Shown here piece by piece: positions 38,001-47,600 of a stretch of DNA of 59,145 nt. Within the stretch, counting starts at the first letter, position 1; the number at the start of each line of letters is the position of its first letter. Source of the DNA: Acanthaster planci (taxonomy: Eukaryota; Echinodermata; Asteroidea; Valvatida; Acanthasteridae); assembly GCF_001949145.1 (NCBI RefSeq), contig NW_019091563.1, positions 338,053-397,197 of the forward strand, given 5' to 3'. Under the pieces are notes generated by a model. That model was not told the origin of the DNA, made no database searches, and was given only the letters and a program-made list of their open reading frames with translations. The translations under genes were made by a program, and so were the position numbers.

Positions 38001-41000
38001 GAGAGGGGGAGGGAAAGGGAGAGAGAAAAGAATCAGATTTTGAATTCATACCTGTATTCTCGCCTCAGGCAAGTTGGTGCACATCGCAAGTCTCTCTCTC
38101 ATCACTACATCCGGGTAATGTGTCTTAGCAAATGTTTTCTCCAGCGCGGCTAACTGTTGGTTGGTGAACGCAGTGCGGCTGCGCCGTTGCTTTCTGTGGG
38201 TACCATATCGGGCTTCCAATATAAAATCTGAAAGAAAACAATAACTGGGCAAATTACTTAAAAGAGGTGATATCCGATGCTATATTTCGAGATACAGAAA
38301 TGTATTCACATCCTTTTGGCGATGTTTAATAAGTACGTCTGCCTTGCGAAGTTACCGGTACCCTATAACAGCTAAGGTCCCGTTAAACTTGCAATGAGAA
38401 GCACCGCAGATAACCAAGTAGAGTAATATGCTATGATACCCATTAACAGTAAAAGCATAAACTATGTCGAATGGTTATCTCCTGTGTGACAAAAATTCTC
38501 TCCAAAAAACATATGCTCCTTGTCCCAACAGTTTACAAGGGCTATTTCGCAACCTTGAGCAAACGTCGAAGGCACTACTGAGGATTTTAAACGCAGTCTC
38601 TACACGTGTTTTTGACTTATTCAATTCCATCCAATTTTCAATTAAATATCACATTTGTTTCCATTCTTCCATCAAAATACAAATCGCCATAGTAAGGAAG
38701 AGCTAAAAAACCTACCTTTAATTAAAAATGAAAATAACAAGCACATATGCACAACAATTGTTAATAAAGGGATATTAAAAAGGAGTATTGGGCTGTTTGG
38801 GTAAGCAGAGGCTTGCCAAGAACGAACACTAGAAACGAGAGGGCAAACACAAAGGATTGAAAGATTACACTAAAGAAAAGATTGATGTATCAGAAAACAA
38901 TGATAGACTAGGACAAAATAATAACACCTATAATTGTAATATAAGTTAAAGAAAGAAACCAAATGAGGCAACAAAAACCTACAAAAAGAGAACAGAAACG
39001 GAGGGACTATACTTGTGGCAAAATGAAGATACATAAAAATATTGGGATAATATAAAAGTCTACAAGTGCGATGTATTATATATTTTTGAAAAGTGAGGTT
39101 TTTTTTTAAAGTTCGTTTTGGCAAAATAGTCTGATCCCCTGAAGTTGACGATTCAGTTGATGTTAATGGTGATGATACTGCGATTTGACAATGTTGAAGC
39201 TGTGGTTTGGTCATACCTAAGACCTACATTCAAGTAAAAGAGACCGAGTTCTCTTTGGAGCATAGCTGTACAAATAGTATTGATAAGATATGGCTGTGCA
39301 TCTCGTTATCAACAAGTTTGAAGAAATTTATCTAGCAAAAACTTTGGAAAAATATATCTCATGAAAGCGAACTTCGAAAACTTATACTTCACTTTTTAAC
39401 ATGTATACTTCATGGCACTGGTGGGCTTATGAATTTTTCGAAAAAAAAACCTTGAAAAAACAAAATTTGAAAAATCTGCAAAAAACGAACCTGGGAAATG
39501 TATCTTAGAAAGAAACTTGAAAAAAAATTGCCCTACGCAAAAGAAATTAAAAATGTACCTTGCATGACAATTTGTTTTCCTTAAAATAAACAATGGTTCT
39601 GAAAAACAGACTCGTAAATTTCATGCAGTAGTGGGTATTTATTGAATGGGAATCTACGTTCCATAGTACAGGGACAAGGGCATCTCTTGTACGTCGTTCT
39701 AAGAAGCCGTATTAGAGGCAGATTGAAACAAATTCTCCCCTCCTTGAGCTAACTTGCACGTACGAGTAATATCTCTACTACCACTTATGAATCATAACCG
39801 GTGTTCAATACGAGCAAAGAGTGATCTCTGGGATGGGAAAAGTTACAGACTTGAACGGCTATTTGAAGGTAACGAATAAAGAATGCAGTTTGATGGCACT
39901 AGCACGAGCCTAAACAATATTGCAATGAATAAAGTGATGTAAGACGAGGGCATTGTAGTAGAGAAGGGTTCGTAGAGATACTGGGGGAATCTTAAGCTTA
40001 GACATGACCCCAAAGTTGCAAGAAATGATTTCGTAATGAAAGAAATTTGATCTAAATTTCGATGAAAGATTCAGAAATTCAGTAAGCAAGACCCACGCCA
40101 GCGATAGGTTTAACACTTTTTTCAATAGGAGAATGGTTGAGGTTCGGGGTATGGTTGTTTTTGCTGAATATGAGGTTTGAATTTGAGTGGATGGTTAGCT
40201 GGGAATAAGGAAAAGACCCTAGAGACCTACGCTCTGCATCAGTCGCGCCCATCAGAGAAACAGAATCAATGCAAGACCTAACAATTTTATAGAAAAGTAA
40301 GGAGTTAAGTCTGTTAATGAAGTACTGTCACCGGTTTGAAGCCAGCGACTTTGATATCGAGAGGAATAGATCATGCAACAAGGAGGAGATTGGGCATATG
40401 GGTACGAAGTTCAAGCAAGAAGTTCAAGAGGTCAAAGCAACTTTAGCCACAATAGCGCACATGCCGCTAAACTGTGGCTGCTTCCGGTCTTTATTTCTGT
40501 CTCATTGCAAAGATTTCAATGATGTTAGTTAGAGTGACGAAGAGGAGGAGGCATTGAGATACAAAAACTTTTTAAAAAAAAGGAAAGTCGGAGTGAGGAA
40601 TCTTATTAGCGAAGAAGGATCCAACGCTTGTGGATCACATTGTCAAAAGAATTAGAGATGATAATTATATCAGGCTGAGAAAAAGTATTTTGCCTCAGTC
40701 GTCAGGAAATGATGTCCCCTCCGGCTTTCCTGAAATGGCATTGATCATAGCCAGCAATATTTTAGTTTCGTTTCTATTTTTAGGAATTTTGTCCAAGATT
40801 GCGGTATCCACCCGCCTTTGTCAACAGATGAAAATATCTTTGAGCATAAATGACAGGTTTGCTTGTGTAATCTTGACCGATGTACTCATGTAACGTGTGA
40901 CTGATGTAACCTTGACTGACTGATAATCTTGGCTTCCCTGTCCTGCTCCTTTTAAAATCAATTTTGCGGTAGAAAGGTGATCCAGGTTGACATACTTTTC

Positions 41001-44000
41001 CGGGACAGATTCAGTACCAATGCAGTAGGCCTATCGAACCAGCAAGTAATAACTTTTACTTGTGCCACTCTACTCATCATTGAAGTGATTTCTATTCAGA
41101 TTATTATCACAGCAAGACCAATGCCTTTACATTAAAAGCTTGGATTGCTTTCTGCGTATCACGAATGAAGGCTTTTAGTGTGCTTTTATCATTGTTATAA
41201 TGGTTTTTCTTACTATTCTGTGTTTCTCTTTAAATTTAAACTGAAAATGCTATTATCACATGTTGAATATGTTCATCCACATTAACTTGAAACACGACAT
41301 TTGATATTTTGCAGAGAGGCCTTTTACAATAACAAGAACCAAATGAAATTGCAAATTATTTTTCCACTGACTGCATGCGTCTGACTGCAACAAATTGGAT
41401 ACATCCCAATCCAGGAGCTGCACTTTTATAACTTATTCCTGGATCACAAAACAGCCGCTTAAACGTTTGCCTCGGGCTTGAGATGCTCTATCTTGCCGAG
41501 ATCGATCCAGCGCGCGGCGGGTCCCCGTGGCCAGAATTTGATTTGTAGGTGGATGATCAATTTGACACCTGGTTTTCGCAGGTCTTTCAAAGATTCAGTC
41601 TTTTGAGGAACCAATTCTTTTGCTTTTTACACATCACTCAATTTGAATTTGGGATATACATAATTTGCGACAAAAAGCTGAAAGACCACCGACTAATTGA
41701 CGTGGCTGCTTAGTTAACATGTGCAGTTCATCAATAGACCAGTTTACAAATAAATTCAAATTTATGCACGCATGCGCATACCAGACTGCACTAGCAATTT
41801 CCGTGAACATTGCGGAAAATTGAAAATGAACAGGGGAACATATTTCAGTCACTTTCTTTCAGGCTATGCAGATTTTTCACTTTTTTTCTTCAGGAAAAAC
41901 CCTCTCAAATTATCAGAGTTGTTACCTTCTGTAAGAGGGATTTTGGGAGTACAAAGTAATAAGCTTCAAACATTTCTTTCCAAGCACATGAGGTGGACAA
42001 AAATGTAGTAGAACTCCATTCTGCATGAGCTCAAGAGTAAACAGATGTGTGATATGCGAGGATCCATGTACAATTAATTTTCGTGCAACCTGAATCACGG
42101 ACAAGTGAGATTTTTCCAAATTTCGGCTTCAACTCCGTTCGTCGATCCGACTGGTTTCGACTCACTGATTCTAAGAAGCTTCAAGCTCGGTAAAAAGTCA
42201 CATGTCACATTTTGTTGACATTGGTAGCGCCTTCGTTTTCTTGTAACTTGTGAACTTTGGAAGACTGGTATACGGTTGAGAAAGGGTCGTTCTTATATTG
42301 TACAGGGTACACTGTCTCCAAATGACAGCCAAGTTGTAAAGGTCAACATCGAAATAGAGTCCCATTTCGCTCACTTGTACAAGCCGGCCAGTCGGTACAT
42401 TACAAATAGTGTACAGTAGAGAGGAACCAGACTCAACTGTAACTTAGTTTCATCATCCTGTCCGTTCCGATGATAACAGGATTGAAATCACATGTGTTAC
42501 ATAAAACGTGAACAAGGCAGCCGAGTGGGTGATTCCTCACAATACATTTTCATGATTTGCAGCAACACTCGGTTGATCATTTGCATCGTCCAACAGTTAA
42601 ATCTCGAATGCACTCTGTTTCAACAACCGAATGATCACTGGTGGCCACAATGACACTGCACGCACGTCCTTTGAATTCGACCGGGCTACCCGTGGTATCT
42701 CTTCCTTCTTCCACTCAAGATACAACACAATAGTCTCCATCTAACCACTCTCCCGTCTTTTCTACCCCTTGTGCTCCGCAATCTTGTGCTTGGATGACAA
42801 ACGTAACGTCATGAACAATACTCTTATGGCATAAAATAAATAAAGTTCGTATCTAATTTTTGGTTTTTAATATACTAGGGATCGGTTTAAGCCACGATCG
42901 GGTGGGCCGTGCATCGTGCACGGCCGCCGTTCGCACCGGCGCCGGTTTTAACTAATTTCCCCCTCCTTTTGACAGTACTTTGTCACAAAAAGAAGATATA
43001 GTTTAATTGGTTTGACGGGATTTTTAATATAATTATAATAATAAAACAGAGATTAGAGACTGAAATTGGAAAATAAAAGAGACCGGGGGCCAATGTCTGA
43101 CATGGCGTTGTTTATCCTGAGAGCCGACCAATTATCCTGCTTTCAATATTACAACCATTATAAAGACAAAAGCACAGTAGAGTGGTTTGATTGCAAGCTC
43201 GATGGCTACTTGGTGAGCGATTTAATTTTGATGATCTTGAAACCGGCACCTTGAAAAGAAATGAAAAGCTGATCTGAACAGGAACAGCAATGAATTAAAA
43301 TCAATAATGTATTATTTTTCCAATGTAGCAGTCTTCATTATTTCTGCTTTGATTCGACAGACAATAAATTCAAGCTAGAGGTTATTTTTTGTCGCTGTTA
43401 AGGTCGGTGTTTGAGATTATGTTGTGGAAAAAGGCAAACCCGAAGATCGAAACATAAAAAAGCTTCATTCGACGAATTAATATAATATTCTCTTCTGGCC
43501 TCTTCCTTGCCAAAAGACCTCAATCCCGGTGTGGAACGTTTTGAATGTGCGCTACAATGGCTTACTAACTCACAATGGCTAGCAAAAAGACAGGTTGTCA
43601 CACTTTCCTTCTTTTCAATAATTTCAGTGATGCATTATTAAGTCACAAATAATTATTTTTACTCACATTTAATGTTGTTCTCAGTTAAACTGTCTGCTGA
43701 TTTTAAAACCACTCAAACGTATATATATATCCCCACCTCCCGGGATTTAAGCCCATGAGTTCCACTTTAACCCACAGGATTTGTACAGTTTCCCGGGGTG
43801 GACCCTATCGCGCTGTTTTCCCTTATGATGTTCGAAGTCTACGATTTGAATGCGTGTATACATGTGATATGGGATTAGTTTACCGTGGAGATCCATAACT
43901 TGTGTCTATGCATGAAAGTGTGTACGTTGTTTCAAAAACTCCTTTTGCCCATCCCTTTTACATTAAGATTTTTCTTATACATTCGGCTACCTATGTACAT

Positions 44001-44349
44001 TTAGTAAGTTGCATTGTTTGAAACGGCTGCCATTTTGTTGATTTTTTTCATCAATATTGTCGTTTCTTCGTCGGGTTGATATCAATGTGAACATGAAACA
44101 AGTATCATGGTAAGCTCAGCTGAATTGATGTAGTGAACATGGCCATGTTAACAAACATGCAGTGGTTAGAATGAACACATGCTTAAAACGAGAAAAAAAG
44201 TAAATACCGGCCAGTCGTTCTGCTAAGGTCAGGGCAGGCACGGAGGGTGGATGATTTGGGTACATCTGCTGTGCGTGTTGGTGTAGATAGTACATAGCCC
44301 CCATCGTGCCTAGACTAGCAGGGCTGTAAGATCCCCCGTTGGGTTGCAT
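28507..44349 (-). CDS. Dmbx: Dmbx-family homeobox transcription factor, four coding exons
   Basis: Join 44349-44208, 38227-38052, 35596-35029 and 29063-28507: 1443 nt, 480 residues plus TGA. Introns have phases 1, 0 and 1, all GT-AG. The product is a nuclear DNA-binding protein. Residues 1-47 end in ALTLAERLA, which with the next exon gives the family block [15 protein letters not shown]. The homeodomain spans 61-120, with WFKNRR at positions 48-53. Lysine 50 is the Otx/Bicoid/Goosecoid type, known to prefer TAATCC. Residues 107-295 are a hydrophilic linker with an acidic tract at 210-249 and a SUMO-like LKIE at 262-265. Residues 297-480 are rich in Pro, Gly and Ala (poly-Ala near 430-440) and end in an OAR motif at about 458-471 ([14 protein letters not shown]). 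Vertebrate Dmbx1 has the same order but is shorter (about 380 residues); the extra length is mostly linker. The family acts in anterior neural patterning in vertebrates; that role here is inference. Confidence 0.95.
29500..30080. promoter_or_regulatory. CpG-rich block in Dmbx intron 3
   Basis: This stretch is much richer in CG dinucleotides than its AT-rich flanks, especially at 29840-30030. It includes a donor-like AGA|GTGAGT at about 30022 on the plus strand. It could be an enhancer, an internal promoter, or the first exon of a plus-strand non-coding transcript. No coding frame with family similarity is visible. Confidence 0.25.
30640..31130. promoter_or_regulatory. Possible conserved non-coding element in Dmbx intron 3
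   Basis: This stretch has balanced base composition, no repeats and no long open frame, unlike the AT-rich tracts around it. That is typical of regulatory elements in introns of developmental genes, but the call rests on texture alone. Confidence 0.18.
33372..33462 (-). pseudogene. tRNA-like relic or SINE head
   Basis: The minus strand reads AACCTAGTGGTCAAGCAGTTG, like an A box. After an insertion it continues TTGTTCGTTTGAATCCC, like a B box. Acceptor ends do not pair. It lies in Dmbx intron 3. Confidence 0.4.
35029..35596 (-). CDS. Dmbx: Dmbx coding exon 3 (homeodomain end and acidic linker)
   Basis: The acceptor ACAAATGTCAG is followed by GTC TGG TTC, that is [15 protein letters not shown], which completes helix 3 of the homeodomain. 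The remaining 174 residues are low in hydrophobics, with many Glu, Asp, Ser and Thr. An almost uninterrupted acidic run covers residues 210-249. The donor TCCA|GTAAGT gives phase 1, which is the only phase that keeps exon 4 in the OAR frame. A second donor-like CCT|GTAAGA lies 22 bases earlier. The linker is longer than I know from vertebrates and is not alignable by eye. The opposite strand shows serine-rich open frames that are only shadows of this acidic coding sequence. Confidence 0.93.
36660..36694. repeat. (TGTC)n microsatellite, left edge of gap
   Basis: GTTTGTTG text passes into about five TGTC units ending at the first N. Confidence 0.9.
36695..37243. other. Assembly gap (549 N)
   Basis: The run of N is bordered on the left by (TGTC)n and on the right by GTTTGTTTGTC then (TTGG)n. 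The unread sequence is therefore probably more of the same compound microsatellite. Open frames spanning it are artefacts. Confidence 0.98.
37244..37338. repeat. (TTGG)n microsatellite, right edge of gap
   Basis: About 20 nearly perfect GGTT units follow the gap. They give the TNQP protein repeat on the minus strand and LVGW on the plus strand in conceptual translation, neither of which is a gene. Confidence 0.95.
37570..37870 (+). mobile_element. Decayed LINE reverse-transcriptase fragment
   Basis: Conceptual translation gives [24 protein letters not shown] and [11 protein letters not shown]. These match the FQSAYR...TETALLRVHND...LDLSAAFDT block of jockey/CR1-type non-LTR retrotransposons (reverse-transcriptase motif with the first catalytic Asp in LDLSAAFD). 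The HST region between FQSAY and ETAL appears deleted. Only about 90 codons remain and no element ends are visible. It lies in Dmbx intron 2 on the strand opposite to the gene. Confidence 0.8.
38052..38227 (-). CDS. Dmbx: Dmbx coding exon 2 (homeodomain positions 1-46)
   Basis: This exon runs from an acceptor with a strong pyrimidine tract (GTTTTCTTTCAG|AT) to the donor ATACAG|GTATGA. It completes Asp48 and adds 58 codons, ending at Gln106, which is homeodomain position 46. An intron between homeodomain positions 46 and 47 is a known conserved feature of paired-class homeobox genes. Visible motifs are [33 protein letters not shown] and LPEARIQ, all very close to vertebrate Dmbx1. Confidence 0.96.
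39640..40130 (-). mobile_element. Decayed LINE 3' tail (post-RT region)
   Basis: Minus-strand translation contains [21 protein letters not shown] followed, after a stop, by [12 protein letters not shown]. This resembles the segment after the reverse transcriptase of CR1/jockey-type LINEs, where a tyrosine-rich block of the form LYxALVxxHxxYCxxVW is followed by an exchange-linked loop. Stops and frame shifts are frequent, so this is an old relic. It lies in Dmbx intron 1 in the same orientation as the gene. Confidence 0.55.
42880..42955. promoter_or_regulatory. GC-rich patch with palindrome in Dmbx intron 1
   Basis: A CpG-rich stretch has at its centre GGCCGTGCA and TGCACGGCC separated by TCG (42905-42925), a perfect 9-base-arm palindrome. 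It is followed by CACCGGCGCCGG. It could be a protein-binding or structural site; function unknown. Confidence 0.25.
44208..44349 (-). CDS. Dmbx: Dmbx coding exon 1
   Basis: This exon codes residues 1-47 plus the first base of codon 48. The start codon is the ATG at 44349. It opens MQPNGG and continues with [13 protein letters not shown], close to the N-terminus of vertebrate Dmbx1. An in-frame TAG lies three codons upstream, so no longer N-terminus is possible by read-through. The donor GCCG|GTATTTA leaves phase 1. Directly before the ATG the transcript reads TTTCTTTCCCATTTAATG then TAGTACAG|G, a good acceptor, so this may be the second exon of the mRNA with a non-coding exon upstream. The alternative is an unspliced leader from the TATA element about 190 bases upstream. 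Confidence 0.92.
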
Positions 44350-44499
44350 CCTGTACTACATTAAATGGGAAAGAAACGTAAATGTGAATTATCAGCAGTT
44401 TGGTCTTCTCTTTCTGCAATATTAAGGCCGGGGTCATAATTCAGTCTCGTTATCTCGTTTCCACGAACTGCGTTTTGGTCATCCCCTGTTTCGTCGTTT

Positions 44500-44620
44500 T
44501 CATATGTGTTACGTCGGTATCGACGGTGTGCACGCTTTATAAACTTGGGACAAAAGTCGATCGGCCGTGGATCGTTTTTGTTTGCGGTTTCGGGAAGCGG
44601 AAGGGTCGGATTAAAAAAAT
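44500..44620 (-). promoter_or_regulatory. Candidate Dmbx core promoter: TATA box and TAATCC site
   Basis: On the minus strand TATAAA sits at 44541-44536, inside the palindrome TTTATAAA, about 190 bases before the Dmbx start codon. Initiation would be expected near 44510. About 70 bases further upstream, at 44613-44608, is TAATCC, the site bound by K50 homeodomains such as the one this gene encodes. The surroundings (44400-44640) are richer in CpG than the flanks. The leader from this promoter would contain an upstream ATG at about 44503 opening a short frame. No transcript evidence is available, and the splice acceptor just before the ATG argues for a more distant promoter. Confidence 0.28.
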
Positions 44621-47600
44621 AGCGTTTCATACGCACACGTGAAATGGATGACATAAATGAATGCTGGCTTAATTAATTAACAAAGTGTGTTATACAATTT
44701 TTACTTCTGACTCTTTTTGTACAAATTGTCGTGCCATCTCTCCCTGTATACAATATTACCGCTTCACTTTTTTTTCAATGGTAGTGTTTATCAAATGATA
44801 AACAATACATTTGCGTCATGGTAAATGCATATTAAAATTTCCAAGGCTGCAGCAAATTTGGCCAAAATTATGTACAACTAACAATTAAAATTTGCCTTCT
44901 AAATGTTGTCCTATTCACAGTCTGTTGGCCGTATAAGTAACTTTTAGACCAGAGGTGGGTCAGTAAATTAAAAACAGACGAACGGGAAGTATACCCTTTG
45001 GGGATCTAACACACAATTCATGAATTCTTGATCAAGTGTCTTAGATAGACTGATACACTTGTACATCTCAGGTAGCCCTTATTTTTAGTTTATAAAGTGA
45101 ATGATTAAAATTGAATTAGGAACGGATTGTTTCAGTGCGTGGGATTTCGATTATTATTCTGATGCAGAAACTCGATATGCCTCTAAATTAATTTTTGCCA
45201 GTGACTCCAAAAAATTGATGATATATACAAGTTACAACAACGATGTGCCCAAGCGCTTCAGCAAAGTCACTTTGATCATACAAATTACAAGAATTTTACC
45301 TCTCACGCCACTAAGGCCATTGTTCTCCAGATATTTGGCAAAGAAGCAAAACCACCTTTGTGAGGGTTGCTCAAACAGAAGTCGAAATTAGTTTAAGTCA
45401 CACCACACAATACGAAGCGCAGCCTAGAGTATAATCACTAAACAAAAAAGTAATCATAAATTCGGAGCTCGGGGAGAAATTGTATTTATGTTTCCCACCA
45501 AATCTTGTGCACCATTGAAAGTTATTTGCCAAATTATTGCTTTGTGCTGGAAATACTGAACGACACGGCAAGACTGTTTCAATTTTGCGATCCGTACGGC
45601 CGCTATTTCACCTCCACCTCTCTGAAAGGCCACGCTGATACTATACGCCGGTTTGTCCAATCATTTTCAAAATCAAAGAGATATGTAATTCAATTCTGCA
45701 TCCCCGCTGATTGGAATATGAAATTTAACTCTGGCGGCTGCGAAGATAGTTTCCAAATCCAAGTCCGAATGAATCAGCCACGCAGTTTTACTAAGCGGCA
45801 ACGATATAAATCGAATCTTACCGAGCAGTCAGGAGAAAAAAAGAAACATTACTGAGAGATGTCTGGACATTATATTCGGACCGACGGAGAAGTAATCAAG
45901 GAAATTAAAGGCAGAAGTACATGGAAAAGCTTCCCTTTGAGTTTTTGTTCAGGCACGAAGTAGTTTGTAGAGGCGGGAAAGAAAACTCATTGGATAGCAA
46001 GATTTTGGCTTGGTTGCAATATTCAACTGTATTGAGGAGTGTGGAACTTGCGACTGGCTAACCTCGTCGCACCATGGGCTAAGTTTGAAAAACAGAAGGC
46101 CTCCTATTTCTTTCAACTCATTGACTCCCAGTAAACATGTATGAGTTCATTTGTTTTACCGTTGTAATTTAACAAAAACGGTACATCTGTATTCCAGAGA
46201 GTGGAGATTTCAAAAACAGTACGGTGTTTGTCTCGCTAAAAATAGCTGTTTTAGTAATTAACCTCAGTGAAGAGCTCAGTTAAACGTACGATAACATTCA
46301 CATAAGCATTGCTCGTTTCAGAATACATCAGGCATGCTGCGAAAGAAAATTTAAATTTACTACGAATAAACTAACAACCACTGTCAGCCCTCGGAGTCCA
46401 AATATACGTGTCCAGTATGTCATCATGAGAATCAGGGGACCTTTAACATCAATTAGATTCGTGTGTTTCAACACAAGGTAGGCCTACATTATAACCCAAC
46501 ATGACACTAAGGTTTATACTAATGATTGCACATTGCAAGTAATGTTCGTGCCGACCACCATAACCCTTCAAATTACGACCAGTGAATATCTTCTTTTTTC
46601 CCACCCGTTTTTTCGTCTTCCTTTATTTCACAATCCCCCACCTTTTGTATATAGGACCGCAGAAGTCAAGGCCTTTGACTACTGATTAATAGGTCCAGTG
46701 GACTCTAGAAGAGTCCCCAATAATCCGTCGGATGTACTGAGACGGCAGAATCCATCCACCTCTACAAGAAGATGATTCTATGAGTCATTGGACGCGAATA
46801 AGACACGTCCGTGCTGTAGCGTTTCTTCAACGCGCCACGCGCACACTCTTCCATCAGAATAGAAAACAGACAGCGGGTAAATTGTGATTAAACCGCAACC
46901 GATCGGCAACTCGACCAGCACTACCCCCACGAACCGTGCTTCGGTCACGTATACTCGGGCCAAGCAATTTCGCTCTTTCCTTTCGGACTCCCCAAGCACA
47001 AACGTGGAGAATTCTACAAGTTGTTTTGGCTTTCATAAGGACAGATATCGGATTTAAAGATGTGTGTTTATGTAAAAGGAAATCCTAAATAGTTAAAAGA
47101 AAAATTCTCCATTGCTTTGGCACATAGTCAGCCAGTTGAGTCTGAAAAGTGCATATATCAAAACATTTTCTTTTGAGCTGTGTTTGACAAATATTTCAAG
47201 ACGGGCATGAAAGTTTTCAACCCCTTTGTATTTCTGAAGGACAAGTCCATCAAATTAAGCTACGACAAATTAACAACTTAACCTAGCAATCGTGTTGTTT
47301 GCTTGTATAGTTATTGAATTTTGTTTCAATGCCGCACAAATTTTATCCCACTAAGATGAGCTAAACTGGAGAGTTAAGTTCCATTATTTGCATACCGCCA
47401 AGTGTAGTTGTAAATTTCAAGAATAACTCTGGAGAAGTAGCAGACCTCTATTTTTTGTATACTTATGTAAATTGTAAACCCAGGAAAAAGCTTAGAAACC
47501 AAGGTCTAGGTTATTATATTTTGTAAGATTTAAAAACGGGGGGTAAAATTTTATTTTAAAAATTGATCCGTTATTTTTCCTTTTTTTTGTTTCCGGCCAA

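Larger units (their letters stand above)
35597..38051 (-). other. Dmbx intron 2
   Basis: This phase 0 intron lies between homeodomain positions 46 and 47. Its apparent length of 2455 bases includes 549 N, so the true length is unknown. It carries the compound microsatellite around the gap, a plus-strand LINE reverse-transcriptase fragment at about 37580-37860 and a purine-rich GAGAGG run at about 37990-38030. Confidence 0.85.
38228..44207 (-). other. Dmbx intron 1
   Basis: This phase 1 intron of 5980 bases splits Asp48. It contains the decayed LINE tail at about 39640-40130 and a GC-rich patch with a near-perfect palindrome at 42905-42925. A short run near 40317-40900 has loosely protein-like text with stops that I could not assign. 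The rest shows AT-rich sequence and chance open frames only. Confidence 0.85.

Noticed and set aside
40317-40900. Charged protein-like text as a retroelement gag or unknown gene
   Set aside because: Several stops and no diagnostic motif; left unassigned within Dmbx intron 1.
45505-45855. 116-codon plus-strand frame as a gene
   Set aside because: No recognisable domain, no flanking splice signals I could pair, and length is within chance for the window.
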